A program made the translations under genes and the position numbers. The notes beneath the pieces are model-generated. The model was given only the letters and a program-made list of their open reading frames with translations, searched no databases and was not told where the DNA came from. Source: Clostridia bacterium (GTDB taxonomy: Bacteria; Bacillota; Clostridia; Christensenellales; Christensenellaceae). From it: DNA of 64,000 nt. Shown piece after piece: positions 62,399-64,000 of this stretch; within the stretch, counting starts at the first letter, position 1, and each line of letters opens with the position of its first letter. The stretch spans positions 47,312 through 111,311 of the forward strand of contig JAFRTU010000010.1 in assembly GCA_017439085.1 (NCBI GenBank), read 5' to 3'.

Positions 62399-62611
62399 TC
62401 AGACCATTATCTTCTGGGCCATTTCCCTGCTGATCGCTATCCTTGTGTCCTTAACGTTCACTATCACGTTCTCTCCCATCCTGTTGACTATGGAGATCAC
62501 GCTTCCCACTACGAATCCCATGTCCTCGAGATGGCCTCTAAGCTCCGGAGAGCCTCCGACCTTCTTTATCACGAGATCTTCGTTCACGTTTCCAAAAACC
62601 AAAGGTATCAT
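62399..62611 (-). CDS. FeoA-domain protein (first copy)
   Basis: This 70-residue FeoA-like protein starts at ATG 62611; an upstream extension of the frame lies across the promoter and operator and is rejected. It shows LRGHLEDMGFVVG and a C-terminal strand DTRIAISREMA. It is the first gene of the feo unit and is only distantly like the second copy, so the two may differ in role. Confidence 0.85.
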   Translation of the reverse strand: MIPLVFGNVNEDLVIKKVGGSPELRGHLEDMGFVVGSVISIVNRMGENVIVNVKDTRIAISREMAQKIMV

Positions 62612-62632
62612 GTCCGCCGCCTTTCTCTTATG

Positions 62633-62686
62633 GTTAGCATATGCTAACTCAAGTGAAATGATACTCTGCCCCACCCCTCGTGTCAA
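62633..62686 (-). promoter_or_regulatory. Promoter and operator of the feo operon
   Basis: On the minus strand TTGACA (62686-62681) and TATCAT (62663-62658) are 17 bases apart. The perfect 16-base palindrome GTTAGCATATGCTAAC (62648-62633) lies just downstream of the -10, where a repressor would block transcription. Confidence 0.8.
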
Positions 62687-62781
62687 CCCCTGGAAGAGAA
62701 AAAACAGACTCTTAGCTCAATTGCTTTTATATGTTCCAGATACTATACTTGTTTTAAAAGAAATGAATCGGAGGAAATGCA

Positions 62782-63828
62782 ATGAAAAAGCGAATCCTTG
62801 CCATATTGCTGACAGTGGCCGTTCTCGTTTCCCTGACCGGCTGCTACAAGAACTATCTGCCCTCTTCTGATATAGGCAGTTCTTCTTCGAGGATCCCTTC
62901 GGAGCCGCAGAAGAGTTCCGGGCCTGTAAGTTCAGAGCCAGAGCCGCAGAAAAGTTCCGAACTCGTTCCCTCATCGCCTCCCGTCCCTTCCGATGAACCG
63001 GAAGACCCTGAAGACGAGCCGGATAAGGAGCCATTTAAGGATATGATCTTCTACGAGGATTCCCTCAATCAGACCCTGGAGCTGGATCTGGACGGCGACG
63101 GGGTAATGGAAGAGCTGTCGATCGTCGCCCTTGAAGATGAGTACGGAGACTATGATCTTACCTTCATCGAAGAGAACACCCAGACCGCCTTCAATACCGG
63201 GATCAGAAAAGATGGAGTAGTCATCATCACCGATCTGGATCCTTTAGACAGGTATCTCGATATTTTTGCCACCGGGGATCTTATGTCCAGTGACTACTCT
63301 ACCTGCTGTCTCAGATATACTGCTGAGGACTTCCATTCCGTCAAATTCTTCGACAGTACTTTCGGCTGTTACAGGGACTACTTCTTTGGAGAGCTCATAG
63401 ATCTGGAAGAGGGAAAGGCTTCCTTCTCCTGTTACATAGACGTGCTCGGAACCTTCAAGGCTACCTGTACATATGAGTACTCCCCGGTAACGGCTACCTT
63501 TAAGATGGGAGACGGAGGACTCTTCAAAATGGACTATTCTTCATGGTCCAAGAAAGAGATGTGGCAATACCAGTCCATAAAGACGAAAAAGGAGCTCCCG
63601 GTATACATCGAGAATGAGGCAGGCCTCCTCATCGAATCCACTCTAGATCCCGGAACGAGCATCCTCCTCACGGAGACTAACAAGAGAGATACCGTCTGGT
63701 TCACCACCGCGGACGGGACCAGAGGCATAATCAAGAACTTCAAGCTCGGAAAGATGGACGGATTCACTTCCACAATAGACGGAAAAGATCCCGAATCCTT
63801 CTTCAAGGAGCTCAGATATTCCGACTGA
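62782..63828 (+). CDS. Lipoprotein of unknown function with a Ser/Pro/Glu linker
   Basis: This 348-residue protein has a signal peptide with lipobox L-T-G-C (Cys21). A low-complexity linker of about 60 residues rich in Ser, Pro and Glu follows and contains two imperfect SEPQKSS repeats. Then comes a folded domain with an EF-hand-like DLDGDGVMEE segment at 102-110, seen in many Gram-positive surface proteins. The C-terminus (about 260-348) may be an SH3-like domain. A CGGAGGAA site precedes the ATG. I do not recognise a family. Confidence 0.75.
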   Translation: MKKRILAILLTVAVLVSLTGCYKNYLPSSDIGSSSSRIPSEPQKSSGPVSSEPEPQKSSELVPSSPPVPSDEPEDPEDEPDKEPFKDMIFYEDSLNQTLELDLDGDGVMEELSIVALEDEYGDYDLTFIEENTQTAFNTGIRKDGVVIITDLDPLDRYLDIFATGDLMSSDYSTCCLRYTAEDFHSVKFFDSTFGCYRDYFFGELIDLEEGKASFSCYIDVLGTFKATCTYEYSPVTATFKMGDGGLFKMDYSSWSKKEMWQYQSIKTKKELPVYIENEAGLLIESTLDPGTSILLTETNKRDTVWFTTADGTRGIIKNFKLGKMDGFTSTIDGKDPESFFKELRYSD

Positions 63829-63866
63829 AAAGAAAGAACAAATAATACCGGCAGGCATCTGATATG

Positions 63867-63904
63867 TACCCCCATTACTGGACAAAAAGCCAGTAATGGG
63901 GGTA
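63867..63904. repeat. Perfect inverted repeat at the IS left end
   Basis: A 15-base arm (63867-63881) and its complement (63890-63904) flank an 8-base loop. It could be a subterminal transposase-binding site or a hairpin that limits transcription entering the transposase gene. Confidence 0.8.
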
Positions 63905-63909
63905 TTAAT

Positions 63910-64000
63910 ATGAAATACAGTAATGAATTCAAACGCCGGTGCATTGAGATGTACAATCAGGGAAAGTATCCGAAAACACCAAAAGGGCTCAAAGATGAAA
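63910..64000 (+). CDS. Transposase OrfA, N-terminal part
   Basis: The first 30 codons are visible and the gene runs off the right edge. The opening MKYSNEFKRRCIEMYNQGK matches the N-terminus of IS3-family OrfA proteins, which carry a helix-turn-helix and are normally joined to OrfB by frameshifting. The ATG follows the inverted repeat by 5 bases, with GGGGGT 6 to 11 bases upstream as a possible ribosome binding site that is partly buried in the hairpin. Confidence 0.75.
   Translation, partial: MKYSNEFKRRCIEMYNQGKYPKTPKGLKDE

Larger units (their letters stand above)
63866..64000 (+). mobile_element. IS3-family-like insertion sequence, left end
   Basis: The element starts near 63866 with TGTACCCCCA and contains a perfect inverted repeat and the start of a transposase OrfA. 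TG at the tip is usual for IS3-family ends. The right part is beyond the window, so the exact ends and target repeat cannot be given. Confidence 0.65.

Noticed and set aside
62612..62686. Upstream extension of the first feoA
   Set aside because: The extension is the promoter and operator itself, so it cannot be part of the protein.
1..64000. tRNA, rRNA, CRISPR arrays or prophage
   Set aside because: Every gap was read for tRNA-like arms, direct repeats with spacers, and phage genes; none was found apart from the IS end.

Overview
The window looks like a chromosome segment of a low-to-mid GC Gram-positive bacterium, most likely an anaerobic member of the Clostridia (Bacillota). The evidence is the set of families present: the c-di-AMP cyclase CdaA with CdaR and the c-di-AMP receptor DarA, the HprK-MurB-RapZ-WhiA-HPr cluster, an FHA-RodA-PBP elongation module, a group II ECF transporter, DUF5685, and a FeoB-associated Cys-rich protein. 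Strong GGAGG-type ribosome binding sites, sigma-A promoters and stop/start overlaps are everywhere. I see no tRNA, rRNA or CRISPR array. The genus cannot be fixed from the sequence alone.

Layout. 1-2341 (minus): c-di-AMP synthesis (cdaA-cdaR) and the start of a COG2509-like flavoprotein. 2342-2907: AT-rich gap with no convincing gene. 2908-8664: nagA facing a dnaE-pfkA pair. 8842-13741 (plus): HAD phosphatase, hprK, murB, rapZ, whiA and an HPr-like gene, then bioY. 14350-22423 (minus): an uninterrupted eight-gene aromatic amino acid operon that covers every step from DAHP to chorismate and on to phenylpyruvate and 4-hydroxyphenylpyruvate. It is preceded by a 17-residue Tyr/Phe-rich leader peptide and an intrinsic terminator, which is a classic attenuation layout. 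22650-29545 (minus): DUF5685, J-domain, membrane protein, FHA, RodA, PBP and uvrC, nearly all overlapping. 29723-32482 (minus): aspartokinase and DUF1015. 32743-42427: leuS, argS and serS, with a zinc-ribbon protein, an AEC transporter, PepF and a LOG-family gene between them. 42606-43941: a two-gene TetR/CPBP island with different base and codon use, probably acquired. 44119-46068: a P-loop kinase, a 2-hydroxyacid dehydrogenase and darA. 46329-50508 (plus): dUTPase, a DUF4430 lipoprotein and a complete ECF transporter (T, fused AA, S). 50574-56701 (minus): ychF, a PatB/MalY aminotransferase and sbcCD. 56770-59277: FkbM methyltransferase, a small membrane protein, trmB and a cyclophilin. 59367-62611 (minus): Feo iron system with two palindromic operators. 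62782-63828: a lipoprotein. The right edge enters an IS3-family-like element.

The strongest signals beyond routine annotation are the Tyr/Phe attenuator of the aromatic operon, the DUF4430 lipoprotein coupled to an ECF transporter with a hairpin between them, the paired feo operators, the HPr that keeps His15 and Ser46 but lacks Arg17-Pro18, the acidic insertion in FeoB, the acquired TetR/CPBP island, and a compact GC-rich structured-looking element between divergent promoters upstream of leuS.
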